This document shows positions 7,400-15,787 of a stretch of 64,000 bases of DNA, in pieces. Location: assembly GCA_019136135.1 (NCBI GenBank), contig JAGVUR010000011.1, forward strand, positions 1 through 64,000, given 5' to 3'. Made by a program: the position numbers and the translations under genes. The notes under the pieces are model-generated. The model ran no database searches. It saw nothing but the letters and a program-made list of their open reading frames with translations, and was not told the DNA's origin. Position 1 is the stretch's first letter. Each line of letters begins with the position of its first letter. The DNA is from Verrucomicrobiota bacterium (lineage in GTDB: Bacteria; Verrucomicrobiota; Lentisphaeria; Oligosphaerales; Oligosphaeraceae).

Positions 7400-10141
7400 T
7401 TACTTCTCTTGGATGAGTCCTTCGATAAGCTTTGTATTGGATTCAGTTTCCAGCTGTGCGTAGAAGTCGGTGAGTCTCTTCTGTTGCTTTTGGCGCAGCA
7501 TGCTGGATTTGATCTGTTCTGCGAGCGCCTTGGCTTCATCAGTATCCTTGACTGTTCGTTTTTCGAGGAATGGGAGGATATATCCATTGTTTGTCTTGAC
7601 AGGAGTTACGACTGCTCCTTCCTTGCCCTGGTGGAGTGCCTTGAGGAGCGCCTGGTGGTCCCTGACATTGAGTTCTCGGTTTCCGTAGATGTTCTGGAAA
7701 TCGATTTCATCCTTGACAGGAATGAACTTGTCGTTTCCTGCGGCCTTTTCGAGTGTTGCCCCTGCGGCGAGTTCTTTGTTGATTGCTGCGACCTTCTCAT
7801 TGGCGATCTTCAGTGCTGCGGTCATTGCGGTTTCCTTCTTATAGAGGTTTTTCAGTCTATTAAGCGCATCGGCTTCCTGTTCGGATGGGATGACCATGTA
7901 TGAGGGCATGATTTCTGAGACGCATGCAACGAAGCTTGCATTTGTTCCGGCGACCATATCGGTGAAGGGGGATTCAAGCTTTCTGTTGAAGATCGCTTCC
8001 ATCAACTTGGTTTCGCGTCCGACATTGGGGATGGTCGCGTTTTTGTTGACCTTGATCAGGTCGATGACCTCTGCGTCTGGGAGGCCTGCGCTCAGGATTG
8101 CATTGAAGAGTTCAATGTGGGATTTCTTTTCTTGCCCAGCCTTCTCGTTTTCACCAACTGCCTCGGCGAATTTATTTGAGAGTTCGAGTGCCTTGTCTGC
8201 GGCCATGTTTTTGGCTTTGCTCGCCTTGATAGCCTTTGTGAGTTCGTCTTGTACGGACTTGTCCTCCACAGTCTTGCCCATGTCTTTTTCGGCGAGTTTG
8301 ACGAGCCAGAACGCGTTTTTGGTTTCGATGATTTTGCTGACCTGTCCGACTTCGAGTGCGAGGGCTGCGTTAGCGACTTCTTCGTCAAGCGTATTTACAT
8401 TGACGAGTCCGGTGTCGCCTTGTTTTTCCCTTGTCTCTTCGTCATCGGAAGCATCCTTTACGAGGTCATTGAACTGTGTTCCTTGCTTGAGTTGTTCGAG
8501 GATCTTTTCGAGTTTCGCCTTTTTGGCTGCCTTTGCCGCGTCATCGTCATTTTCGTCGATATTGACAACGATCTGGTTTAGCCGGACCTGTTTCTTTTCG
8601 TACTCGGCTTTTTTAGTTTCGTATTCTGCCTTGATTTCGTCTTCCGAGACCGTGATTCTCTCTTCGAACGTAGCGGGTTTGAACGCGATCACCTTGGCGC
8701 TTCTGAGCTCTTCCTTGAAGAATGGCATCAGGTAATCGGTAAGGAATTCGCGGAATTTGGCGTATTCGGCCATCATCTGATCCATGTCGAGCTTCTTGGC
8801 TTCGAGTTCCTTTTGGTGTTCGGGCCAGAGGTCCCAGACAGATTCGACTCCGATTTTTTCATTGAAGAATGCGATTGCCTTTTCGGTGGTCAGTTTGTCG
8901 GCGATTTTGTCTTGGAGTTCGTCATTGACTTCCTTCGGCATTTCGCCGGGTTTGATTTCCTTAAGGATAGCAACGCTGAACCCATTGATGACGGTGACAT
9001 TTTGTGTAGTTTCGCCGGCGTTGTTAAGTGCCCTGATCGCCCTTGCGAGGCCGGGCTGACGGCTCTTGATATTGGGGAACGTATCCCCGGTGGTAAAGAA
9101 GCCTGTTGTTGCGACTGTTGCGCCGGCATCATTTGCGATTTTGGTGAATCGAGCGACCTTGGCTTCAGGGGTTTCGTCCTTGGGCGCATTTTTTGCCAGC
9201 TCGCCAATGATTGTTCCGATTGTCTTGTTTGCGAGATCGGAAGCCTTGCGGCGTCTGAGCCTGGCATTGATTTGCTCCTTGACCTCTTCGAAATTCTTAT
9301 CCTTGTAGAGTCTGTCCTTAGCGGCTTCGAAGTCATTTTTGATTTCGTCTTCGGAGACTGCGAGCTTGTCCTTCAGGGCTTTGTCCGCGTTTGGCGCGTC
9401 AGCCTTGGCGATGATATCCTGGACGGTCGATGTTGCGACGACTGCGGCCCTCTGGTTTTCCAGCTTGATTTCGTCCTTTCTGGTTTCGAAGAACTTCTGA
9501 ATTTCTTCGTTGGAAGGCGCGGCGTCCCGCTTGGTATCCATCACGATGGCGTGCGTGCTGATCTTGTATGATTCGAGGTATTCGTTGACTTCGTCTTGCG
9601 AGACTTCGATTCCTTCGGTGATCTTGGCTTCGAGCCTGTCGATGATGATGGTTTCCTTCATGACCTCATCGAAATCGGCCGCGCTCATTCTGAATTGGGG
9701 AAGGAAGTTTTTGACGAAGCCATCGTAGGCTTGGCGCTGGAAGTTGTCTTTTCCGCCGAAGAACGGGATGCTCATGATGGCGTCCATGATCTCCTGGTCC
9801 TTGACCTTGTCAAGCCCCATTTCCTTCGCCTTTCTGAGTCCGCGCATTTTCTGGAGCGTCAGTTGGATGACTGCGGAGTCGCCTGCCTGCTTGGAGATAT
9901 CTTGCCCGGTCTTGATCATGTAGGCGAGGGAAGTTTTTCTCATCTCCTTGATCATCATCTTGCCACTCAGGTTTTTGCCGTACATTTTTCCAAATGACTT
10001 GGGACCGTACTGCCTGTATCCGCAACCATCCATGCCATCTCCGAGCGAAAAGACGAAGATAACGCTGATGATTATACCCAATACAATGTAGGTATTGCGC
10101 CCGTGCTTTGCGAAGTAGCGGTTGAATTTGCTGATGATCAT
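7400..10141 (-). CDS. PpiD/SurA-like periplasmic peptidyl-prolyl isomerase, membrane-anchored
   Basis: 913 residues. A single N-terminal membrane anchor follows a short basic segment (NTYIVLGIIISVIFVFSLG, residues ~16-34), so the bulk is periplasmic, as in PpiD. A SurA-N-like chaperone region follows, rich in charged helices. A parvulin-type rotamase domain lies just past the middle (VRLNQIVVNI, then F-x-x-L-x-x-x-x-S-D, GDTGLVN, ALEVGQVSKIIET, FWLVKL). A long Lys/Glu/Ala-rich C-terminal region contains a second SurA-N-like helical part and may carry a second degenerate isomerase module (HQGKEGAVVTPVKTNNGYILPFLEK). PpiD of E. coli is about 620 residues, so this one is expanded. It would help fold outer-membrane and exported proteins, fitting the many secreted enzymes here. 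AGGA lies upstream of the ATG. Confidence 0.82.
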   Translation of the reverse strand: MIISKFNRYFAKHGRNTYIVLGIIISVIFVFSLGDGMDGCGYRQYGPKSFGKMYGKNLSGKMMIKEMRKTSLAYMIKTGQDISKQAGDSAVIQLTLQKMRGLRKAKEMGLDKVKDQEIMDAIMSIPFFGGKDNFQRQAYDGFVKNFLPQFRMSAADFDEVMKETIIIDRLEAKITEGIEVSQDEVNEYLESYKISTHAIVMDTKRDAAPSNEEIQKFFETRKDEIKLENQRAAVVATSTVQDIIAKADAPNADKALKDKLAVSEDEIKNDFEAAKDRLYKDKNFEEVKEQINARLRRRKASDLANKTIGTIIGELAKNAPKDETPEAKVARFTKIANDAGATVATTGFFTTGDTFPNIKSRQPGLARAIRALNNAGETTQNVTVINGFSVAILKEIKPGEMPKEVNDELQDKIADKLTTEKAIAFFNEKIGVESVWDLWPEHQKELEAKKLDMDQMMAEYAKFREFLTDYLMPFFKEELRSAKVIAFKPATFEERITVSEDEIKAEYETKKAEYEKKQVRLNQIVVNIDENDDDAAKAAKKAKLEKILEQLKQGTQFNDLVKDASDDEETREKQGDTGLVNVNTLDEEVANAALALEVGQVSKIIETKNAFWLVKLAEKDMGKTVEDKSVQDELTKAIKASKAKNMAADKALELSNKFAEAVGENEKAGQEKKSHIELFNAILSAGLPDAEVIDLIKVNKNATIPNVGRETKLMEAIFNRKLESPFTDMVAGTNASFVACVSEIMPSYMVIPSEQEADALNRLKNLYKKETAMTAALKIANEKVAAINKELAAGATLEKAAGNDKFIPVKDEIDFQNIYGNRELNVRDHQALLKALHQGKEGAVVTPVKTNNGYILPFLEKRTVKDTDEAKALAEQIKSSMLRQKQQKRLTDFYAQLETESNTKLIEGLIQEK

Positions 10142-10194
10142 CTTGATGGCTTCCTGGTAGAACTATGTAACTAATTGACTTGATTGCTTGTGTA

Positions 10195-10893
10195 TTATTT
10201 GTCTTCCCTGAGCGCTTGGATTGCCTTCGGGAAGTCATTGCGGTACTTGAAGATGCTGCTGCCTGCGACGAGGACGTCTGCGCCTGCGTTGACGACCTGG
10301 CACGCGGTGCCGGTTGCAATGCCGCCATCCACCTGCAAGTGGATTGGCTTCCCCGAGGCGTCGATCATTGCTCGCAATGCCCTGATCTTGGGGAGTTGCC
10401 CATTCATGAAGGATTGTCCGCCAAAGCCTGGTTCGACGGTCATGACGAGGATGAGGTCAATCTTGTCGATGAATGGCTTGATGCTGGCGGCTGGAGTTCC
10501 CGGTCTGAGCGTGATTCCCGCGCTGCATCCCGATTCGCGGATGAGGTCGATGATGGCGCTGATGTCGCCGGAGCTTTCCACGTGGATCGTGATGTGGTCT
10601 GCGCCTGCTTCGACGAAAGGCTCGATGTATCGTCCTGGTTCGGAGAGCATCAGATGGACGTCAAAAGGAAGGTTTGATAGTTTTCTTATGGATTGGACAA
10701 TTCCGGGTCCCATGGAGAGATTGGGCACGAAATGACCGTCCATGATATCGATATGGAGCATGTCAGCGCCTGCGATTTCCACGCCTTTGACTTCGTTGCC
10801 AAGCTGACTGAAATCGGCGGCCAAGATGGACGGTGCGATTTTGATTCCGTCATGTGGCTTTAGTTTGTCCAGGCTTCTTGGTGAGGTAGGCAT
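10195..10893 (-). CDS. rpe: Ribulose-phosphate 3-epimerase
   Basis: 232-residue TIM-barrel enzyme that interconverts ribulose 5-phosphate and xylulose 5-phosphate in the pentose phosphate pathway. Diagnostic segments are present: IAPSILAADFSQLG (Ser and the first metal His/Asp follow), HIDIMDGHFVPNLS with the metal-binding His and catalytic Asp, FDVHLML with the second metal His, MTVEPGFGGQSF, and QVDGGI with the catalytic Asp. The start at 10893 was chosen because AAGGA lies eight bases upstream; the upstream in-frame extension lacks homologous features. The gene is 53 bp upstream of the foldase gene and may be co-transcribed with it. Confidence 0.95.
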   Translation of the reverse strand: MPTSPRSLDKLKPHDGIKIAPSILAADFSQLGNEVKGVEIAGADMLHIDIMDGHFVPNLSMGPGIVQSIRKLSNLPFDVHLMLSEPGRYIEPFVEAGADHITIHVESSGDISAIIDLIRESGCSAGITLRPGTPAASIKPFIDKIDLILVMTVEPGFGGQSFMNGQLPKIRALRAMIDASGKPIHLQVDGGIATGTACQVVNAGADVLVAGSSIFKYRNDFPKAIQALREDK

Positions 10894-11003
10894 TCTCGTT
10901 CCTTGTATGGGGATAAAACAACAAAAAACGGGCACGGATGCAAGTGAGTCCGTGTCCGTCATTTGCGTCATGGTCCGCTAGTGTATCATAACCATTGACT
11001 CCG

Positions 11004-11036
11004 AAAAGAGCATTGCCGGTTTTTGGGGCTTTGCTC
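11004..11036 (-). terminator. Probable terminator after rpmB
   Basis: On the minus strand GAGCAAAGCC and GGCAATGCTC pair with a two-base internal mismatch and are followed by TTTT, 13 bp past the rpmB stop. Confidence 0.45.
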
Positions 11037-11048
11037 GCGTGAGTTGGA

Positions 11049-11306
11049 TTAGGCCTGCTGTGCGGACCTGGTGCTGGTTCCGGCCTTGACGACCTTGTTG
11101 GAGCGGATGCAAGAAGTGCAGACTTTCATCCTGACGACAGAACCGTTGACCAGTGCCCTGACCATTTGCAGGTTGGGGCTAAAGGTACGCTTGGTGTTTT
11201 TGACGACATGCAGTCCGATACCGCCTTTCTTCTTGGCCAAACCACGACGTGTAATGTGACCGCCGAACGCTTTTTGCTTACCGCAGATTTCGCAAACTTT
11301 GCTCAT
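11049..11306 (-). CDS. rpmB: 50S ribosomal protein L28 (bL28)
   Basis: 85 residues, normal length for bL28. It begins SKVCEICGK, continues GGHITRRGLAKKKGGIG and NTKRTFSPNLQ, and ends with MKVCTSCIRSNKV, giving the two CxxC pairs of the zinc-binding (C+) form of this protein. It is a structural protein of the large ribosomal subunit near the E site. No rpmG (L33), its frequent neighbour, is adjacent. Confidence 0.97.
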   Translation of the reverse strand: MSKVCEICGKQKAFGGHITRRGLAKKKGGIGLHVVKNTKRTFSPNLQMVRALVNGSVVRMKVCTSCIRSNKVVKAGTSTRSAQQA

Positions 11307-11320
11307 GGTAGTAATCCTAA

Positions 11321-11432
11321 GTATGAATGCTGAATTGTGAATGCTGAATTATGAATTATGATTGCTGAATGCCCTGTCCGCCGTAGCACAAAGTGCGAAG
11401 GAGGATGAATTATGAATGCTGAATGCTTGATG
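11321..11432. repeat. Low-complexity AATGCTGAATTATGAATTATG repeat upstream of rpmB
   Basis: Irregular iterations of GAATGCTGAATTATGAAT, interrupted by CTGTCCGCCGTAGCACAAAG and GTGCGAAGGAGG. The block lies immediately 5' of rpmB (within its leader on the minus strand). From 11433 to 11567 I see nothing further except AT-rich sequence. Confidence 0.7.
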
Positions 11433-11570
11433 TTTTGATTTTTGTTGTTGGCTATCTTTAAGAAAAACAAGACCGTGATGCAAGTAGATGCCACACGGTC
11501 TGTATTAGATTCAAATCCGTAGTTGGATATAAAGTCAAGTGTGGTAGTCATATTACGGACGCTTCGTCTT

Positions 11571-11656
11571 GCAGTGCTCCAAGGGGTCATCATCGCCTTT
11601 CGGTAGATGCTTTTTCTGCAGTGCTCTGGAGGTCGTCATCGCCTTTCAGTAGGTGC
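11571..11656. repeat. Two diverged direct repeats of about 40 bp beside the tRNA gene
   Basis: 11571-11610 and 11618-11656 share GCAGTGCTC, GTCATCATCGCCTTTC / GTCGTCATCGCCTTTC and GGTAGATGC / AGTAGGTGC. Short AATCAAATCCG strings lie on both sides (about 11511 and 11661), suggesting a duplicated tRNA-3' flank, perhaps left by an old integration. No integrase gene is nearby. Confidence 0.5.
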
Positions 11657-11697
11657 CGCGAATCAAATCCGCAATATGATGTAAAAGATTCAAATCG

Positions 11698-11774
11698 TGG
11701 TGGGATGGCCGGGACTCGAACCCGGGACCCCCGCATTAAAAGTGCGGTGCTTCTACCGACTGAGCTACCATCCC
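11698..11774 (-). tRNA. tRNA-Lys (anticodon TTT)
   Basis: On the minus strand: acceptor GGGATGG pairs with CCATCCC, then the discriminator A and an encoded CCA. The D arm is GCT/AGC with a slightly long loop, the anticodon stem CCGCA/TGCGG frames loop CTTTTAA (anticodon TTT), and the T arm is CCGGG/CCCGG around TTCGAGT. The gene is flanked by CAAATCGTG and CACGATTTG, so the precursor can form an extended stem beyond the acceptor end. Confidence 0.95.
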
Positions 11775-12085
11775 ACGATTTGGTTTATAAAAACGGACAT
11801 TACTATATATCGAGAAATCAGATTTGCAATTGCCAAGACGAGTTTTTTTGAGATTCCGGGGAAAAAGAAGTCGATTTCACCATGTAATTGCATGGGTTTC
11901 GGAATGTGATTTCAAGGTCTGGTTGATTTGTTTCAGGAAGCATTTTTTTATGTGATTTTCCGCGAAACCCAGGTTGATCGATGAAAAAAAAGGGGGTTGG
12001 GGCTATCAAATACGGTGAGGAAGATATATAGTACATGGTTTATGATTTTGCTTTTGTACGTATGATAGATATAAGGTAAAGAGAT
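11775..12085 (+). other. AT-rich gap before the SecA-like operon
   Basis: No gene. A possible promoter TTGCTT, 16 bases, TATAAG at 12048-12075 would start transcription only a few bases before the ATG at 12086, so a nearly leaderless transcript is possible. The evidence is weak. Confidence 0.3.
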
Positions 12086-13603
12086 ATGTCATTGATTGAA
12101 GGTTGGAAAACGCTTCGCGGGTTGACGTCTGTTCCCCGTGCGGAATTAATGGCTCGTTTTTTGCAATGGATCGAGGAGTTCACTTACGAGGACGAGAGCG
12201 ATCCCATTATCTTTTCGTCTTGGCGCAGCTTGAATCCGAAAGTCCGCGAGGGCTATTTGCGTGAGGCCATATCGGGTTCGATAGTCGGTGTTTACGAGGC
12301 TTCCCAGCTTGAAATCGGGATATTGTACGGCTTGTTCCAGATATTGGAGCGTCGCCGTTGCGTCATCACGTCAATTCTGATGTATGATTTGCCGTACATG
12401 CGCAAATTGCTTGATCGTGTTCGGAGTTTAGGGGAAATCAAGATTGGCTTGATGGGTGCGATTTGCGGCGCTCCTGGGAAGCGCCTTGCGGATTGCGGTG
12501 ATTTCGACCTGGCCCTGTCGGATTATTTCGAGTTCATGGGCACGATGCGGCGCAACGAGGAGCTGTTTTTCGAGAAGGTCCAGTCGATTTTCCTATTGGA
12601 AGGTGATCTGTGCTTGTACAGCAACCGCATTTTGGCGTTTGAGCATGGCATTCCTCGTGCTTCTGGTTTGGTGTACAAGTCAACGGGGAAGATTCCGGAG
12701 GAATGGTCCAACAACGACTTTATTGACGTTGCGTCTCGGCTATCTCAGTCTAAGATTGCGATTGCGGGTGCGGCTTCTCGCATCAGCAAGTTCACGGCAG
12801 ATGAGGTCAACAAGGTTTTCTGCGTTCCGGGGCATCGTCGCAAGCTCAAGGCGACTTCTGATATCAGCTACACGGCATTTACGTTCAGGACGAGCGATGA
12901 GCGAATTTCCACTGTTGTCACGGATGTATTGAAGTGCGAGGGGAACGCGATTGTGGTTGCCTGCACGGATCAGGTTATCGGGATGTTGCAGGAGGAGTTC
13001 CGCAAGAGCGGGCAGCCGACGTCGGTGACATCACGCGCCGCCGACGTTCTGACGTTTTTCCAGATGGGTGCGAATGCCGAGCCCGGCAAGCGAGTGTTGA
13101 TCATTCGCGGAATGCCTTCGACTTTGATCTGGTCTGGCGATCAGATTTGCAAGGGTGCGATATTCGTGGCGGAGCACTTTATTTCTCCTGACATGCACGG
13201 GAAGATATTCACTGTTGGGAAGCAGGTATTTGAGGAGACTCAGCCGCCTCGTTTGTACTTTGCGTTGGAGGATGGCTTGTTTGAGATCTACTCCGAGGAC
13301 GCGGGGTTCGAGAAATTGTTCAAGGTGATTGACTTCACCGAGAAGTACGATCATTGGAAGCAGATCCGTCGTGTGTTTGCGAAATCGATGGTTACTCGTT
13401 TGCATCGGATACGCAGCGAGAGCTTGACAGAGGAGCTGCCATTGTTCACGACTTCGTTGACTCGTTCGGTTCCGTTGGCGACAGGTAAATCCGTAAGCAA
13501 GAAGAAGGCATCTGCAAAGATGGAGGCCATGTGTTTCTGCGGAAGCGGGAAGCCGTTCAAGGAGTGTCACGGGAAGCGCAAGTCGGGCATGCCCAAGGGT
13601 TGA
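12086..13603 (+). CDS. Degenerate SecA homologue (pseudo-motor) with C-terminal SEC-C zinc motif
   Basis: 505 residues. Reading it against SecA, I can follow the order of the motor: EASQLEIGILYGL stands where SecA has TGEGKT, CVITSILMYDLPY matches VTVNDYLA, IFLLEGDLCL replaces the VDEVDSILID box, KIAIAGAAS matches LAGMTGTA, then VPGHRRKLKAT and YTAF..RTSDERISTVV match the entry to the second motor domain. PPRLYFALEDGLFEIY matches SRFYLSLEDDLMRIF. Walker A, the DEAD-like box and the arginine-finger motif (RGRSGRQ) are lost, and there is no room for the preprotein cross-linking domain. The C-terminus has CFCGSGKPFKECHG, an intact SEC-C motif. It heads a five-gene run. It cannot be the export ATPase; a binding or regulatory role is inferred. 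Confidence 0.75.
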   Translation: MSLIEGWKTLRGLTSVPRAELMARFLQWIEEFTYEDESDPIIFSSWRSLNPKVREGYLREAISGSIVGVYEASQLEIGILYGLFQILERRRCVITSILMYDLPYMRKLLDRVRSLGEIKIGLMGAICGAPGKRLADCGDFDLALSDYFEFMGTMRRNEELFFEKVQSIFLLEGDLCLYSNRILAFEHGIPRASGLVYKSTGKIPEEWSNNDFIDVASRLSQSKIAIAGAASRISKFTADEVNKVFCVPGHRRKLKATSDISYTAFTFRTSDERISTVVTDVLKCEGNAIVVACTDQVIGMLQEEFRKSGQPTSVTSRAADVLTFFQMGANAEPGKRVLIIRGMPSTLIWSGDQICKGAIFVAEHFISPDMHGKIFTVGKQVFEETQPPRLYFALEDGLFEIYSEDAGFEKLFKVIDFTEKYDHWKQIRRVFAKSMVTRLHRIRSESLTEELPLFTTSLTRSVPLATGKSVSKKKASAKMEAMCFCGSGKPFKECHGKRKSGMPKG

Positions 13604-13634
13604 GTGCAATTCTAGACGTCGAGGGTGAAGATAG

Positions 13635-14732
13635 ATGTTTATCACGTTTGGTTTGGATGCGAACGACACTCCCGATCGCATACGCGAGTATGTCAAGTAC
13701 GGAGCCGAGGAGTTTTTTGCGGGATTCGTTCCTCGCGACTGGTTGTCGAAGTACGGTTGGGAGGTTTGCCCGAACCGTCGTCCGCTTGGCGGCGGCTACA
13801 ATTTCACTCAGGTATCTGAATTGGCCGAGATGTCTGAAGCGGTGCACAAGGCAGGCGCACGGCTGAATTTGGCAATCAATGCGCACGACAATGGATCCGA
13901 GCGAGTGCCGTACTTGCGAGACATGGTTGAGACGATGGAGCAGTTCAATCCTGACGGGTATGTTGTCGCGGATCCCGCGATTATGTTTTGCCTGAAGGAA
14001 TGGGGAATCCGCCGTCCATTGCACATCAGCACGGGTACGGGATGCTTTTCGATGGAATCCATCAAGTTTTTCAGTGACAAGTTCAATATTCGTCGTGTTG
14101 TCATTCCCCGCAAGCTGTCCATTTCCGAGATTGGCCGGATTGTCGAGCAGACACGAGGCATGAATGTTGAGTTGGAAGTGATGATCATTGGCTATCGTTG
14201 CTACTTCAACGACGAGAACTGCCATTCGATTCACAGCGGTGCGCGAAGGAATTTGTGCGGTGACATGCTGTTGGCGAAGATGCATGCCAGCAATCGATTC
14301 CCCGACGATTGGAAGGATGTGGCTACGGATTTGCATGCCAGCGGAATCGAGGTCTTCAAGGAGGGCACGAGGTTGAATGAGTTCGCCCGTCATTTGACGA
14401 CGAATCAGATGACCCCGTATGACTTTTCCGTGGATTTGTGCGCCAATGGATGCGGTGTCGAGGCGGCACTCCCCAAGACCTTGTACCAAAATTGCGGATT
14501 GTGCTCAATCAAGCATTTCAGGGACATGGGCATCGATTGCCTCAAGGTGCCATTGCGGGGGGCGACTGATTTCAAGATGCCTACCTTGGCAATCGTCCAT
14601 GCGGCAATGACGGCTCCGGATCCCAATCCCGAATTCTGCCGAAAACTGATCAACAGCCCGGCGTTTTGCGACGCGAGGATCCATTGCTACTACGACGTCC
14701 CGGAAGCGCATGTGAAACGCGAAAACGGCTGA
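13635..14732 (+). CDS. U32-family protein, UbiU-like (putative Fe-S hydroxylase subunit)
   Basis: 365 residues of the peptidase-U32 family, which includes RlhA, TrhP (RNA hydroxylation) and UbiU/UbiV (oxygen-independent ubiquinone hydroxylation). Features include GYVVADPAIMFCLKE, ISTGTGCFSMESIKFF, RVVIPRKLSISEI and a Cys-rich stretch in the second half (YRCYFNDENC, NLCGD, CANGC, NCGLC) able to hold a 4Fe-4S cluster. It starts 31 bp after the SecA-like gene and is followed 16 bp later by a second, different U32 protein, the same paired arrangement as UbiU-UbiV. No protease activity is expected. Neighbouring miaB makes an RNA substrate worth considering; a quinone pathway gene is not seen here. 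Confidence 0.75.
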   Translation: MFITFGLDANDTPDRIREYVKYGAEEFFAGFVPRDWLSKYGWEVCPNRRPLGGGYNFTQVSELAEMSEAVHKAGARLNLAINAHDNGSERVPYLRDMVETMEQFNPDGYVVADPAIMFCLKEWGIRRPLHISTGTGCFSMESIKFFSDKFNIRRVVIPRKLSISEIGRIVEQTRGMNVELEVMIIGYRCYFNDENCHSIHSGARRNLCGDMLLAKMHASNRFPDDWKDVATDLHASGIEVFKEGTRLNEFARHLTTNQMTPYDFSVDLCANGCGVEAALPKTLYQNCGLCSIKHFRDMGIDCLKVPLRGATDFKMPTLAIVHAAMTAPDPNPEFCRKLINSPAFCDARIHCYYDVPEAHVKRENG

Positions 14733-14748
14733 GAGGAGAATCCCCAAT

Positions 14749-15756
14749 ATGAGCAAAAAAATAGAATTGGCGATTTATTTCCCTGACCTTCATCGTCTTG
14801 AGATGATTGACGATTTCCTGAAGATCATCGATGCGCGGGAGATACCGTCCTATTTGGCGACGGTTATGTTCTCGTTGAACCCGAACAACTACGAGTTCAC
14901 CAACAACCTATCGTCCTTGTCCTGGATCCAGCTGTTCCAAGACAACGGCATGGACTTCAGCAGATTGTATTTCGGGCAGGAATTTTGCCAGAATTTGACT
15001 CCTCCTGCGGAAGAGGTCGAGCATGCTTATTATTTCAGTCGCCAGATGGACTGGGACTTTACCTATGTCACCGGGGGGTACCAGACGGATGTCGGGATTT
15101 CGAAGATTGTTGAAAACCTGACTCGTTTGCGCGGGTTGGGCGCGGATGATTGCGAGGTTGTGGTCAACGACTGGGGTGTCCTCAATGTGATACACCGTGA
15201 TTTTCCCGAGTTGAAGGGGCGCTTGGTTTTGGGGCGCTTGCTCAACAAGCAGACAAGATTGAACCTGTTTGCACAGCCTGGAATGAAATTCCCTGTACAC
15301 ATGAATGGAATCGAGACGGTGGAGCAGGAGATTCGAGACATGCAGATCCAATCTTACAGGGATGTCAGCCTGTCCAATCCCGTCTACTTGAAGGAAGTCC
15401 ATGAATGGGGTTTCACCAATGCCGATTTCGATATGACGCCACAGGGGATATACCGCCCTGAAGGAGGGTGGGACATGACGATGGGGCTGTACTATCCTTG
15501 GGCATTCATTGCAACGGCACGGAATTGTCCGACGGCTGGTTTGGCGGATCCTGTTCGCACATTAATGATGACGGACAAGCCTTGCGGCAAGTTGTGCAAG
15601 AAGTACAATTGCACGCCATTGCTGATTCAGTTCGAGACTCCGGCTGTGCAGCGAGGTCCAACATTGTTCATCTATGTAGGTGATTTTGCCGAGCATTATT
15701 TCCTGCAAAGTCCAAACTACGAGCGATTGATTTTCGAGCCTTGCCTGCCGATTTGA
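14749..15756 (+). CDS. U32-family protein, UbiV-like partner
   Basis: 335 residues, distinct from the preceding gene but of the same superfamily. It carries CEVVVNDWGVL and GRLVLGRLLNKQ, close in form to the corresponding segments of UbiV (VVLNDYG, AGRLLN). Cysteines that could bind a 4Fe-4S cluster include DKPCGKLCKKYNC near residues 280-290 and EFC near residue 81. AGGAG lies upstream of the ATG. In known systems the two U32 proteins form a heterodimer with one cluster each and accept oxygen from prephenate rather than O2; by analogy these two would act together. The family is clear, the substrate unknown. Confidence 0.7.
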   Translation: MSKKIELAIYFPDLHRLEMIDDFLKIIDAREIPSYLATVMFSLNPNNYEFTNNLSSLSWIQLFQDNGMDFSRLYFGQEFCQNLTPPAEEVEHAYYFSRQMDWDFTYVTGGYQTDVGISKIVENLTRLRGLGADDCEVVVNDWGVLNVIHRDFPELKGRLVLGRLLNKQTRLNLFAQPGMKFPVHMNGIETVEQEIRDMQIQSYRDVSLSNPVYLKEVHEWGFTNADFDMTPQGIYRPEGGWDMTMGLYYPWAFIATARNCPTAGLADPVRTLMMTDKPCGKLCKKYNCTPLLIQFETPAVQRGPTLFIYVGDFAEHYFLQSPNYERLIFEPCLPI

Positions 15757-15787
15757 TGTTGCGGGACACCTGGCAAAGATTGCAGCG

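Noticed and set aside
12086-13603. Functional SecA export ATPase
   Set aside because: Nucleotide-binding motifs and the preprotein-binding domain are absent.
13557-14489. A 310-codon minus-strand frame
   Set aside because: Antisense to the first U32 gene, His/Arg/Gln-rich with no recognisable domain.
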